A DNA stretch of 64,000 nt from DASQBT01 sp963746955 (GTDB taxonomy: Bacteria; Pseudomonadota; Gammaproteobacteria; Burkholderiales; Thiobacillaceae): NCBI GenBank assembly GCA_963746955.1, contig CAVVDR010000009.1, positions 124,001-188,000 of the forward strand. The letters are read 5' to 3'. The notes under the pieces are model-generated. The model was not told the DNA's origin. It saw only the letters and a list, made by a program, of their open reading frames with translations, and ran no database searches. Positions 52,047-60,632 of the stretch are shown here, piece after piece (the first letter of the stretch is position 1; each line of letters opens with the position of its first letter). The translations under genes were made by a program, and so were the position numbers.

Positions 52047-52370
52047 TTAAAAGGGCATCTTGAATCCAGGCGGAAGCGGCAGACCTTGGGTCAGGCCACC
52101 CAGTTTTTCCTGCGAGGTCGTTTCAGCCTTGCGGATCGCGTCGTTCATGGCTGCGGCAATCAGGTCTTCCAGCATTTCCTTGTCATCCATGGCACTCGCA
52201 TCGATGCTGACTTTGCGCACATCGTTGCGGCAGGTGACGACGACCTTGACCATGCCGGCGCCAGCCTGGCCTTCCACTTCGATATCAGCCAACTGGGCCT
52301 GCGCCTTTTGCATGTTGTCCTGCATCTGCTGAACCTGCTTCATCAGATTGCCGATTCCGCCTTTGATCAT
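52047..52370 (-). CDS. ybaB: Nucleoid-associated protein YbaB/EbfC
   Basis: This 107-residue DNA-binding protein starts IKGGIGNLMKQVQQMQDNMQ, followed by GMVKVVVTCRNDVRKVSIDA and DLIAAAMNDAIRKAE. The C terminus is GLPLPPGFKMPF, as in the family. It follows dnaX, the standard order, but the usual recR neighbour is not behind it. Instead it meets the DUF389 gene tail to tail. Confidence 0.94.
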   Translation of the reverse strand: MIKGGIGNLMKQVQQMQDNMQKAQAQLADIEVEGQAGAGMVKVVVTCRNDVRKVSIDASAMDDKEMLEDLIAAAMNDAIRKAETTSQEKLGGLTQGLPLPPGFKMPF

Positions 52371-52414
52371 GACTTGTCTCCATTAAAGGTTAAGGTCGTG
52401 TAAAGACACGACAG

Positions 52415-52458
52415 ACTCCCCTGCCCGAGTGCGGGAGAGGGGCGGAGTGAGGGTAGGT
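52415..52458. repeat. CTCTCCC-type repeat copy
   Basis: CTCCCCTGCCCGAGTGCGGG followed by AGAGGGGCGGAGTGAGGGT resembles the palindromic element at 12617-12719, here with one hairpin. It lies in the gap between dnaX and ybaB. Confidence 0.6.
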
Positions 52459-52479
52459 GCGACGGCGCGCGCATGGCGA

Positions 52480-54132
52480 TCATGACTTGGCAGACTGTGC
52501 CTCGCCCTGCTCGAAGGGCTGGATGGAAGTCTCGTTGACCGTTGCGTCAAACTCATCCACCAGTTCACGAATGAATGGGTCGCTTTCAATCGCCGCCACG
52601 GCTTCGCTGCGTCGGCGGCTCTTTTCCCGGTTGCGTATCTCCACCGGGGACAGACCCTGAGTGCCGCCGAGTTCGATGCGGACCTCCAGGTCGTTGCCAA
52701 ATTTGCCTTTGAGCGCAGCGATGAACTTGTCTTGAAAGGCCTTCTCGACCAAATGCTTGTGCACTGAGTCCAGGGCAAACACCATCCTGCCCGGCTCGCG
52801 GCGGACCAGTTCGCAGTTATCCGCCAGCATGCGCGCCATGCCGCCCAGATTGAGACTGGCGACCAGTTGGTGCCAGTCCCCTTCAGACGGCGCCTCTGCG
52901 GCCGAAGCTGGTTTTGCGGAATATTTGGCTGCCTGCTGCAACTGGCCACTGTTGTCGGTCGCTGGTACTTTCCGGGGCGCAACTGCAGGGCCAGTGCGGG
53001 ATGCCAACGCGGCGGGCTCAGGCGCCGAAGTAAATGCCAGCATTCGCAGCAATGTCATGCGGAAGCCTGAAATCTCGTCCGGCGCAAACGGCAGGTCCTT
53101 GCGGCCGTTGAGTACGATCTGGTAATAGAGTTGCACTCCCTCCCGGTCCAGGGCCTGCGCCAGCTCGCGGATGCGCAACGCATCAGCGCCGTCTTCCGAA
53201 GAGGTTTCCGGCGCCAGCTGAACCAGCGCAATTCGGGTCAGCAAGGCGCCCAGGTCCTGCAGGATGGCGTCAAAAGAAAAGCCTCTGGCAGCCAGGTCCT
53301 CTGCCAAGTCCATCAACCGGGTGGGATTCCCAGCGGCCAGAGCCTCGATCAGTGCAAACAGATGTTCACTGCCGACACTGCCCAGCATGGCTTCTACCGC
53401 ATGGGCCTCAAGTTTGCCTGCGCCGTAGGCTATGGCCTGGTCGGCGAGCGACAGCGCATCGCGCATCGAGCCATTTGCAGCGCGCGCGAGCTGCATAAGC
53501 GCGAGCGGTTCGGCCAGCACGTCTTCCTTTGCCAGCACCTCACCCAGATGGGAAGCCACCAATTGCACCGGCATGGGCTTGAGATTGAATTGCAGGCAGC
53601 GCGAAAGCACTGTGACGGGAATCTTTTGCGGGTCGGTGGTGGCGAGAATGAACTTGATGTGCGCCGGCGGTTCTTCCAGGGTCTTCAGCATGGAGTTGAA
53701 GGCCGGTTTGGACAGCATGTGCACTTCGTCAATGATGTAGACCTTGTAGCGCCCGACCGTGGGCGCGTACTGCGCGTTGTCCAGCACCTCGCGCATGTTG
53801 TCCACGCCGGTGTTGGAAGCGGCATCGAGTTCGAGCAGATCGACAAAGCGGCCGGCATCAATCTGCGTGCAGGCGGAGCACACGCCGCAGGGCGTGGCGC
53901 TGACGCCGGCTTCGCAATTGAGGCACTTGGCGATGATGCGGGCGAGCGTGGTCTTGCCCACTCCGCGCGTGCCCGTGAACAGATAGGCGTGATGCAATCG
54001 CCCCTGGGTGAGCGCATTGGACAGGGCCTGGACCACGTGGTCCTGCCCTTTTAAATCGGCAAATCTGCGCGGCCGCCACTTGCGCGCAAGGGCCAGGGTC
54101 GCTTGGGAAGTTTCGCCGAACAAATCACTCAT
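52480..54132 (-). CDS. dnaX: DNA polymerase III subunit tau/gamma
   Basis: This is the 550-residue clamp-loader ATPase. Walker A is GTRGVGKTTLARI, the zinc-binding cysteines are in CLNCEAGVSATPCGVCSACT, and Walker B is VYIIDEVHMLSK. The sensor motif LATTDPQKIPVTVLSRCLQF is present. The C-terminal third is the tau-specific region that binds the polymerase and helicase. I see no obvious slippery A-run for a programmed frameshift to gamma. Confidence 0.97.
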   Translation of the reverse strand: MSDLFGETSQATLALARKWRPRRFADLKGQDHVVQALSNALTQGRLHHAYLFTGTRGVGKTTLARIIAKCLNCEAGVSATPCGVCSACTQIDAGRFVDLLELDAASNTGVDNMREVLDNAQYAPTVGRYKVYIIDEVHMLSKPAFNSMLKTLEEPPAHIKFILATTDPQKIPVTVLSRCLQFNLKPMPVQLVASHLGEVLAKEDVLAEPLALMQLARAANGSMRDALSLADQAIAYGAGKLEAHAVEAMLGSVGSEHLFALIEALAAGNPTRLMDLAEDLAARGFSFDAILQDLGALLTRIALVQLAPETSSEDGADALRIRELAQALDREGVQLYYQIVLNGRKDLPFAPDEISGFRMTLLRMLAFTSAPEPAALASRTGPAVAPRKVPATDNSGQLQQAAKYSAKPASAAEAPSEGDWHQLVASLNLGGMARMLADNCELVRREPGRMVFALDSVHKHLVEKAFQDKFIAALKGKFGNDLEVRIELGGTQGLSPVEIRNREKSRRRSEAVAAIESDPFIRELVDEFDATVNETSIQPFEQGEAQSAKS

Positions 54133-54187
54133 GCCGGAATTTTAACAGAGCGACACGCCGGTCTCGATGCAATCAAACCACCTGCCG

Positions 54188-54718
54188 CTAGAACTGCCAG
54201 ACAAACCGGATTTGCTGGAAGTTGATCCCGTTGTTGGGACGCTTGATGTCGGCATTGGACAAATGCTGGAAGCGATAGCCCAGGTCGAACTGACCACGGT
54301 CGCCAAACAATATTCCCGTGCCCAGGTGGTCGCCGAACTGGAATGCGCTGCCCATGTCTAGCCCTTTGTTGACATGGGTATGCTCGATGATGTGCGCGCC
54401 GATGGCGCCCTCGAAATAAGGCTTGATGCCGGTACCCGCTCCCTTGCGGAATCGAAACACGGGCGTCAGGCCGAAATCCCAGATATCCTGGCCGCCCACC
54501 GCGGAACTGCGCCAGCGGCCGATCGAGGCCTCCCAGTAGCCAGTGAGGTACCAAGCGCCACCGGTAAACCACTGCCTGTCCCACGGTTGGATATAACTGA
54601 GCTGGCCCATGTCGGTCGCATCGCCATGCCCTGCTTCGAGGGCAATACTGTCTGCGGCGAAAACATCAAGTGAAAGGCCCCAACCCACCAGCAGCAAAGA
54701 CAGTATGTATTTGTTCAT
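54188..54718 (-). CDS. PagL-like lipid A 3-O-deacylase
   Basis: The 176-residue outer membrane protein has a signal peptide (MNKYILSLLLVGWGLSLDVF, cleaved near FAAD). It is rich in alternating beta strands ending in an aromatic residue (FVWQF). The catalytic His and Ser of PagL lie in YRFQHLSNADIKRPNNGINF. PagL removes a 3-linked acyl chain from lipid A. It sits between dnaX and the SRP RNA gene. Confidence 0.88.
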   Translation of the reverse strand: MNKYILSLLLVGWGLSLDVFAADSIALEAGHGDATDMGQLSYIQPWDRQWFTGGAWYLTGYWEASIGRWRSSAVGGQDIWDFGLTPVFRFRKGAGTGIKPYFEGAIGAHIIEHTHVNKGLDMGSAFQFGDHLGTGILFGDRGQFDLGYRFQHLSNADIKRPNNGINFQQIRFVWQF

Positions 54719-54749
54719 GTTCGACGCTCACGGACTGGCGAGAAAGGGT

Positions 54750-54848
54750 GGCGAGCCTTGACCCCGGCACTGGTAACGATCCGCTGTGGCTGCTTCCTTC
54801 CGGACCTGACCAGGTTCACGGGGCTGCCATGCGGGGAGGCCCGCCGCC
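54750..54848 (-). ncRNA. ffs: 4.5S signal recognition particle RNA
   Basis: Read on the minus strand, the apical loop region is ACCTGGTCAGGTCCGGAAGG followed by AAGCAGCC, the universal bacterial SRP motif with GGAA tetraloop. Both ends pair: GGCGGGCCT at the 5' side with AGGCTCGCC at the 3' side. The total of about 99 bases fits the short bacterial form that binds Ffh. Exact ends are approximate. Confidence 0.95.
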
Positions 54849-54859
54849 GCCATTCTACC

Positions 54860-55936
54860 CTACTGCTCGTCCAGCGGCGCCTTGATGCGTCTGGCCTGCA
54901 CTGCGGCGGCCAGCTCTCGCAGCAAGGGCTCGGTTTCGTCCCAACTGATGCACGCGTCGGTGATAGACAACCCATATTCCAGCGGTTTGCCGGGACACAG
55001 ATCCTGGCGTCCTGGCTTGAGGTGGCTTTCGATCATCAGGCCGATGATGCGATGGTCTCCGCCCGCGATCTGATGGGCCACATCATGCCCCACTTCGATC
55101 TGCCTCTCATACTGCTTGCTGGAGTTGGCGTGGGAAAAGTCGATCATGACCTGCTGGCGCAATCCCGCCGCCGCCAGGTACTGGCACACCGCATTGACGC
55201 TTTCCGCGTCGAAATTGGGCTTCCTGCCGCCGCGCAAAATGACGTGGCAATCCTCATTGCCGGCAGTCTTGAACACTGCCACGTAGCCAGCCTTAGTTAC
55301 CGAAATAAAATGGTGGCGCGCCGCTGCGGCCTTGATCGCGTCCACGGCAATCTTGATGTTTCCGTCTGTGCCGTTCTTGAATCCGATCGGACAGGAAGAC
55401 CCCGAAGCCAGCTGCCGATGGGACTGTGACTCGGTGGTGCGCGCGCCAATGGCGCCCCAGGCCACCAAGTCGGCGATGTACTGGGGTGACACCAGGTCGA
55501 GAAACTCGGTGGCGGCAGGCAAACCCAATTCATTGATTTGCAGCAACAGGCGACGCGCCTGATGCAAGCCCTCCTGAATGTCGAAACTCTCGTCCAGGTG
55601 CGGGTCGTTGATCAGGCCCTTCCAGCCCACCGTGGTGCGCGGCTTTTCGAAATAGACTCGCATGAGAATGACCAGGTCGTGCTGGAGTTCATCTGCCAGC
55701 TTTTTCAGCCGCGCCGCATAGTCGAGCGCAGCCTTGGGGTCGTGAATGGAGCAGGGTCCAACCACCATCACCAGCCGGTCGTCCGCACCGCGCAGAATGT
55801 CGTGCACCTGGTTGCGCGCTCGAAACACGGTTTCGGTTACCGCATCCGTGGCCGGCAACTCCTGCATCAACTGCATCGGCGGCAACAACTCATCGCCTTG
55901 CTCTATGCGGGTGTCGTCGGTTCTATGATGAGTCAT
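54860..55936 (-). CDS. 3-deoxy-7-phosphoheptulonate synthase (class I DAHP synthase)
   Basis: The 358-residue enzyme starts the shikimate pathway from PEP and erythrose 4-phosphate. LVMVVGPCSIHDPKAALDYA is the PEP/metal loop with the conserved Cys, YFEKPRTTVGWKGLINDPHL follows, and GARTTESQSHRQLASGSSCP is a core box. MIDFSHANSSKQYERQIEVG holds metal ligands. It belongs to the AroF/AroG/AroH type. The leader upstream suggests control by phenylalanine, but the feedback inhibitor cannot be read with certainty. Confidence 0.95.
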   Translation of the reverse strand: MTHHRTDDTRIEQGDELLPPMQLMQELPATDAVTETVFRARNQVHDILRGADDRLVMVVGPCSIHDPKAALDYAARLKKLADELQHDLVILMRVYFEKPRTTVGWKGLINDPHLDESFDIQEGLHQARRLLLQINELGLPAATEFLDLVSPQYIADLVAWGAIGARTTESQSHRQLASGSSCPIGFKNGTDGNIKIAVDAIKAAAARHHFISVTKAGYVAVFKTAGNEDCHVILRGGRKPNFDAESVNAVCQYLAAAGLRQQVMIDFSHANSSKQYERQIEVGHDVAHQIAGGDHRIIGLMIESHLKPGRQDLCPGKPLEYGLSITDACISWDETEPLLRELAAAVQARRIKAPLDEQ

Positions 55937-55961
55937 CTCGGTTTGCTTTCTGTCCCCAAAT

Positions 55962-55987
55962 AAAAAACCGCCAGTGGACTGGCGGTC
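55962..55987 (-). terminator. Rho-independent attenuator upstream of DAHP synthase
   Basis: On the minus strand ACCGCCAGT pairs with ACTGGCGGT, directly followed by TTTTTTATTT. It lies only about 26 bases before the DAHP synthase start and after the leader peptide, the layout of a transcription attenuator. Confidence 0.8.
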
Positions 55988-56011
55988 TCTTGGGGCACCA
56001 TGTAGCTTGCG

Positions 56012-56077
56012 CTAATTCGTCCCGGCCGCCGCTGGCGTGGGAATAAAGAAAGACAGGTAAGCGCAAGTCGTGTCCAT
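56012..56077 (-). CDS. Putative attenuator leader peptide with tandem Phe codons
   Basis: A 21-residue open frame reads MDTTCAYLSFFIPTP and then an Ala-rich end before TAG. Codons 10 and 11 are both Phe. The Ala codons (GCG GCG GCC) can pair with the 5' arm of the downstream terminator (GACCGCC), so a ribosome waiting at the Phe codons would leave them free to form an antiterminator. No clear Shine-Dalgarno sequence is present; the promoter position suggests the transcript starts at or next to the AUG. This is a prediction. Confidence 0.6.
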   Translation of the reverse strand: MDTTCAYLSFFIPTPAAAGTN

Positions 56078-56084
56078 CGGTCAA

Positions 56085-56113
56085 ATGCTAACAGAGGCCC
56101 CCCCCTGCGGCAA
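56085..56113 (-). promoter_or_regulatory. Predicted promoter for the DAHP synthase leader
   Basis: On the minus strand TTGCCG and TAGCAT are 17 bases apart. The -10 box ends 7 bases before the leader-peptide AUG, so the transcript may begin at that AUG. Prediction only. Confidence 0.5.
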
Positions 56114-56236
56114 GCCTTGGGGCCTGATTGTTGGAGCGAGGTCCAGGCCGCGATCAACCGCGTTTCCCGACACCGCAAAATCGGCCTTGGAACGCGCTGC
56201 TGCGCTGCCAACAAACGACATACGCTCGTGACCCGG

Positions 56237-58078
56237 TCACTCCGGCTCGCGACCCACTTCGCAGCAGGGGGCGCCCGGCTCCGAGATGCCGCTTATGATC
56301 GCCCCGGTCACCGGGTTGGGACGGAACACGGTTACGCCCTTGAGCCCCAAGTGCCAGGCCTGGGCATACACATCCTGAAACTCGGCAAAGCTCATATCCG
56401 CCGGGCCATTGATGGTCTTGGAAATGGCATTGTCCACATAGGGCTGGATGGCCGCCTGCATGGCAAGATGGTCGTCGGGTTTCAGTTCATCCACCGTCAC
56501 CAGCGCAGGTGGCAATCCGGTCCGATTTGCGCGCCAAAGCCTGACCGACATCGCTTCCAGGGTATGGCTGAACAAGGTGCCGTCGCGGTCGCGAACGCGC
56601 CGTTCATAGGTGACTGCCGGCAAGGGTTCGATGCCGCTTGATACGTTGTTGGCCAACAAGCTGATGGTGCCGGTTGGCGCAATCGCCAGCAGATGGCTGT
56701 TGCGGACGCCGTGGCGGGCGATACCGTCGCGCAGCGAATCCGGCAGCCCGCGGACAAAGGGCGCGGCCAGAAACGCATCCTTCTCCAACCGGGCAAACGG
56801 GCCTTTCTCGCGCGCCAGTTCAACCGACGCGCCATAGGCGGCATCGCGCAGGGTCTGCATAATGTCGGCACCCAGTCGCCGCGCCTCTTCGCTGCCATAG
56901 TGCAGCCCGAGCATGATGAGGGTATCGGCCAGCCCGGTGATGCCCAGTCCGATACGCCGCTTGGCATGCGCTTCGCTGGCCTGGGCGGGCAAGGGGTAAC
57001 GCGAAGCATCGATCACGTTGTCCAGCAGCCGCACGGCGCGTGCCGCCGCTTCGCCCAGGGCGGGGAGGTCCAGCCGGGCCTGCGGCGCAAAAGGCTCATG
57101 CACAAAGCGGGTCAGATTGAGCGAGCCCAGATCACAGGCGCCATATGGCGGCAGGGGAATTTCGCCGCAGGGGTTGGTCGCGCTGATCTGTTCACACCAG
57201 GCCAGATTGTTCCACTGGTTGATGCGGTCGACAAAAAGCACGCCTGGCTCCGCGCAATCAAAGGCGGCCCGGGTAATGCGGGCCCAGAGTTCGCGGGCCT
57301 TGACGGTCTTCACAACCCGGCAGGGTTCGGCCACCGCAGCGCCGCTCCAGCGTCGTTCCACCAGCGGACCTGCGCCATTCACCGAGCGCGCTGGAAACAC
57401 CAAGGGCCAGGCCGCACCGGCGTCGACCGCCTGCATGAAGGCATCGCTCACCAGCACGGACACATTGAAATTGCGCAGCCGGGAGGGGTCGCGTTTGGCC
57501 TCGATGAAGGCGTCGATATCCGGATGATCGCAGCGCAGGGTGGCCATCATGGCGCCGCGCCGGTTGCCGGCAGAAATCAGGGTGGCGCACATGGCATCCC
57601 AGATGTGCATGAAAGACACCGGCCCCGAAGCAGTGCTGCCAACGGTTCTTGCCGCCATGCCGGACGGCCGCAGGGTGGAAAAGTCATAGCCCACCCCGCC
57701 GCCCTGCTGCATGGTGCGGGCGCCTTCCTTGAGCGCATCAAATATCCCGTCCAGGGAATCCTCGATCACGCCCATGACGAAACAATTGAATAACGTCACC
57801 TGCCGACCGCTGCCCGCTCCTGCCAAGATCCGCCCGCCAGGCAGAAAGCGGAAATCATTCAGCAGTTCATGAAATCGCTGTTCCCAGTCGGCCCGGTCTT
57901 TGGGCTCTACGCTGGCGAGCGCCCGCGCCACCCGTTGCCAACTGTCGGAAATAGAGAATTCCGGCGCGCCCGATGCATCCAGCGCCCGGTATTTCTGTTG
58001 CCAGATCTGTTCGGAAATCGCGGCTTCGAAAGGGGGTGCGGGCATCGCCAAGTGCAGGATGGGGGCAGTCTCTTCCAT
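56237..58078 (-). CDS. nrdJ: Adenosylcobalamin-dependent (class II) ribonucleotide reductase
   Basis: The start is the ATG at 58078 (MEETAPILHLAMPAPP), giving 613 residues; upstream ATGs lie in a terminator-bearing gap. The catalytic core has FNCFVMGVIEDSLDGIFDAL, GGGVGYDFSTLRPSG, and the active-site loop ISATNPCGEIPLPPYGACDL. AIAPTGTISLLANNVSSGIE is the nucleotide-binding signature. The short C-terminal end has a CC pair (APCCEVG) that could reduce the active site. It makes dNTPs using coenzyme B12, consistent with the adenosyltransferase at 29675, and works with or without oxygen. Confidence 0.94.
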   Translation of the reverse strand: MEETAPILHLAMPAPPFEAAISEQIWQQKYRALDASGAPEFSISDSWQRVARALASVEPKDRADWEQRFHELLNDFRFLPGGRILAGAGSGRQVTLFNCFVMGVIEDSLDGIFDALKEGARTMQQGGGVGYDFSTLRPSGMAARTVGSTASGPVSFMHIWDAMCATLISAGNRRGAMMATLRCDHPDIDAFIEAKRDPSRLRNFNVSVLVSDAFMQAVDAGAAWPLVFPARSVNGAGPLVERRWSGAAVAEPCRVVKTVKARELWARITRAAFDCAEPGVLFVDRINQWNNLAWCEQISATNPCGEIPLPPYGACDLGSLNLTRFVHEPFAPQARLDLPALGEAAARAVRLLDNVIDASRYPLPAQASEAHAKRRIGLGITGLADTLIMLGLHYGSEEARRLGADIMQTLRDAAYGASVELAREKGPFARLEKDAFLAAPFVRGLPDSLRDGIARHGVRNSHLLAIAPTGTISLLANNVSSGIEPLPAVTYERRVRDRDGTLFSHTLEAMSVRLWRANRTGLPPALVTVDELKPDDHLAMQAAIQPYVDNAISKTINGPADMSFAEFQDVYAQAWHLGLKGVTVFRPNPVTGAIISGISEPGAPCCEVGREPE

Positions 58079-58098
58079 GATAGCGCCAGAAACGACAA

Positions 58099-58117
58099 AC
58101 CCCGCTCGCGGCGGGGT
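58099..58117 (-). terminator. Probable terminator of the ankyrin gene
   Basis: On the minus strand ACCCCGC and GCGGGGT form a 7-base stem with a 5-base loop, followed by TTGTCGTTTC. It lies 22 bases after the ankyrin stop and just before nrdJ. Confidence 0.55.
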
Positions 58118-58139
58118 GGGGGGTGTCATACGGTCTGGA

Positions 58140-58724
58140 TCAGTGGTCGGGAGTCTTCGCCAGAGGCTTGAGGAAAGTGACCACATTGGAACCCGGCGCA
58201 TTCTTGCTCGCACAGCTACCCTCGCCGACTCCGGCGTCCTGTTCCGCGGCATGCAGCATGTTGATCACCTCCACATAGAACTTGTCCTTCACCATCATCA
58301 GCGCGGTGAGGCCGCCGTCATTGCGCGCCAGGATGTCGGCGCCATTGGCGAGCAGCGCTTCGCAAACTGCCGCTTCGCCGTAACCCGCAGCCAGCATCAG
58401 GGGACGGATGCCATACCCTATCCTGGCGTCCACATCACACCCAGCCTTCGCCAAAATGTCCACCACCTCAGCGAAGCCACGATCCAGCTCGCTGTTGTAG
58501 ACAGCCTTGTGGATCGCGTTCCAGCCGGCCTCGTCGACCGCATTGACATCCGCACCCGCCGCAATCAGGGCACGCACCATTTCCGCGTTGCCCTGGTGGG
58601 CGGCGTTCATCAGCGCCGTGGCCCCGTAGCCGTCGCGGTCGTTGGCATCCTCACCGGCAGCGATCAGTTCCCTGGCGCGCGCCACTTCACCCGCGCGAAC
58701 CGCTTCATGCAATTGTTCAGACAT
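58140..58724 (-). CDS. Ankyrin repeat protein
   Basis: The 194-residue protein starts at the ATG at 58724 with GGAG 7 bases upstream. It has about four ankyrin repeats: DRDGYGATALMNAAHQGNAE, then VDEAGWNAIHKAVYNSELDR, IGYGIRPLMLAAGYGEAAVC and RNDGGLTALMMVKDKFYVEV. There is no signal peptide, so it is probably cytoplasmic and binds protein partners. The C-terminal 30 residues carry one Cys and no repeat. The partner is unknown. Confidence 0.9.
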   Translation of the reverse strand: MSEQLHEAVRAGEVARARELIAAGEDANDRDGYGATALMNAAHQGNAEMVRALIAAGADVNAVDEAGWNAIHKAVYNSELDRGFAEVVDILAKAGCDVDARIGYGIRPLMLAAGYGEAAVCEALLANGADILARNDGGLTALMMVKDKFYVEVINMLHAAEQDAGVGEGSCASKNAPGSNVVTFLKPLAKTPDH

Positions 58725-58819
58725 GGCTTTCTCCACTCTTGGACCCGGAAATCCGGGCATCCCAAATACCCGAGTATTATAGTCGGGTAATGGTCAGTTT
58801 GACCAGCCCCCGGTGCGAA

Positions 58820-58847
58820 GGAACCCTTCCGCTGCAACCGCGTCAAT
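58820..58847 (+). promoter_or_regulatory. Possible envelope-stress (sigma-E-like) promoter of the DegP gene
   Basis: GGAACCC and TCAAT are separated by 16 bases, close to the known RpoE pattern GGAACTT and TCAAA. It lies about 167 bases before the protease start, a gene class commonly under sigma-E. Similarity is partial. Confidence 0.35.
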
Positions 58848-59013
58848 TTACCACCTGATACGCGCGGGAGTCGCCTCGGCGGCAGACTGACGCGAGCGGT
58901 GGAATAGCCTTTAACCGGCTGCGCCAGGCTGCCCGGGGTGCGCCAACCCTTCCTTTGCGCCGAGACTCAATTCCGCCCGCCCTACTGTTCCTCAAGTCTT
59001 ACAGGAGATGACA

Positions 59014-60498
59014 ATGCATGCCAAGACCAAGCTATATACCCTGGGCACCGTGGCCGCGGCGACGGCCTTCGCCGTTGGCCTGGCGGTCAACGAAATACCG
59101 TGGTCGCGCTCAACGGCTGCGGTTCCGCCTGAAGTTGTCGTCACACAGGGCTCAGGCTTGCCCGATTTCGTACCGCTGGTGCAGAAGAATGCCGATGCGG
59201 TGGTGAACATCAGCATTGAACATACGGCAAACGGCGAATCGATGCGGGTTCCGCATGATTGGCACGATCTTCCGGATGAGTCGCCGCTCAAGGACTGGAT
59301 GAAACACTTTTTCGAAATGCCCAATGGCCATCCACGGATCGATGCCGAGCCGATCCACACACTGGGTTCGGGTTTCATCATTTCGCAGGACGGGTACATC
59401 CTTACCAATGCCCATGTAGTGGATGGGGCCAGCGAAGTCACGGTCAAGTTCAATAACCGACGCGAACTAAAAGCCAAGGTGGTGGGCGCGGACGACCTGT
59501 CCGACGTGGCCCTGATCAAAGTGGACGCGAAAGGCCTGCCCACGGTTGAAGTCGGGGACGCGAAGGCGCTCAAGGTCGGTCAGTGGGTGGTCGCGATCGG
59601 CTCGCCCTTCGGCTTCGATCATTCGGCCTCGCAAGGGATTGTCAGCGCCTTGGGCCGAAACCTTCCGGACGACACCTATGTACCCTTCATCCAGACCGAC
59701 GTGCCCATCAACCCGGGCAATTCAGGCGGACCGCTGATCGACCTGAGCGGCAAGGTGGTCGGGGTCAACGCGCAGATTTACAGCAAAAGCGGCGGCTATA
59801 TGGGCGTGTCCTTCACCATCCCCATCGACATTGCCATGAATGTCGCCGACCAGCTCAAGGCAAGCGGCCACGTCACCCGGGGCTGGCTGGGGGTATCGAT
59901 CCAGACCATGAACCAGGACCTGGCCAGTTCATTTGGACTTGCCATGCCGCAGGGCGCGCTGGTTGCCGAGGTGCTTCCCAACAGTCCCGCAATGAGAGCG
60001 GGGGTCAAGATCGGGGACGTAATCCTGAGCTACGCGGGCAAGCCCGTTGAAAGCTCCAAGGATCTGCCCCCGCTGGTGGCGCTTACCCCGCCGGGCCAGC
60101 CAGCCCAAGTCGAAATTCTGCGTGACCACAAGAAGCGTGAGCTGACCGTGACCATCGCCAAGCTAGCGGAGGACAAGGCCAGTCGTGTGGCGAGTGCCGA
60201 GCCCTCGCCATCCCGCCTGAATCTGGGAGTGGAAGATCTCGCGCCGGCCGAACACGCACAGTTCGGCGTCGATCACGGCGTGCGAGTGACCGAGGTGGGA
60301 TCCGGCCCGGCCGAGTCCGCAGGCATCGAACCGGGTGACATCATGCTGTCCCTCGACAACAAGGACATCACGAGTGCGGAGCAAATGAAACGCTTGGTGA
60401 ATTCATTGCCGAACGGCAAACCGGTGCCGCTGCTCATCAAGCGCAACGACGGCTTGCTGTTCCTCGCCATCCGGCCGGGACAAGCAGGCAACGGATAA
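59014..60498 (+). CDS. Periplasmic serine protease, DegP/MucD family
   Basis: I chose the ATG at 59014, which gives the AGGAG ribosome site proper spacing; ATG at 59008 touches it. The 494-residue protein has a signal segment (KLYTLGTVAAATAFAVGLAV), a trypsin-like domain with the triad His in LTNAHVVDGASE, Asp in DLSDVALIKVD and Ser in NPGNSGGPLIDLSG, then two PDZ domains (RGWLGVSIQTMNQDLASSFG and VRVTEVGSGPAESAGIEPGD). It degrades or refolds damaged periplasmic proteins. It stands alone. Confidence 0.95.
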   Translation: MHAKTKLYTLGTVAAATAFAVGLAVNEIPWSRSTAAVPPEVVVTQGSGLPDFVPLVQKNADAVVNISIEHTANGESMRVPHDWHDLPDESPLKDWMKHFFEMPNGHPRIDAEPIHTLGSGFIISQDGYILTNAHVVDGASEVTVKFNNRRELKAKVVGADDLSDVALIKVDAKGLPTVEVGDAKALKVGQWVVAIGSPFGFDHSASQGIVSALGRNLPDDTYVPFIQTDVPINPGNSGGPLIDLSGKVVGVNAQIYSKSGGYMGVSFTIPIDIAMNVADQLKASGHVTRGWLGVSIQTMNQDLASSFGLAMPQGALVAEVLPNSPAMRAGVKIGDVILSYAGKPVESSKDLPPLVALTPPGQPAQVEILRDHKKRELTVTIAKLAEDKASRVASAEPSPSRLNLGVEDLAPAEHAQFGVDHGVRVTEVGSGPAESAGIEPGDIMLSLDNKDITSAEQMKRLVNSLPNGKPVPLLIKRNDGLLFLAIRPGQAGNG

Positions 60499-60572
60499 GC
60501 CCCCCGCAGGCTCTGAAGGTATTGGTATCATGGCCGCTTCAGCGCATCCCGCGTGCAGCCAATTACCATTGA

Positions 60573-60624
60573 GACGGTCAGCGGGCACGCTCCGGGGTCG
60601 AGCACGCCCCGGACCGTCTGCCCG
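60573..60624 (+). promoter_or_regulatory. Structured 5' leader before the ZIP transporter gene
   Basis: Three nested complementary pairs are visible: GACGGTC with GACCGTC, CGGGCA with TGCCCG, and CCGGGG with CCCCGG. The first two cannot form together, so the RNA has alternative folds, one of which pairs bases just upstream of the ATG at 60633. This could control translation, possibly by metal, but it matches no riboswitch I know. Confidence 0.4.
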
Positions 60625-60632
60625 AAAAATCC

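Noticed and set aside
54750..54848. SRP RNA on the plus strand
   Set aside because: The GGAA-loop motif and the pairing ends read correctly only on the minus strand.
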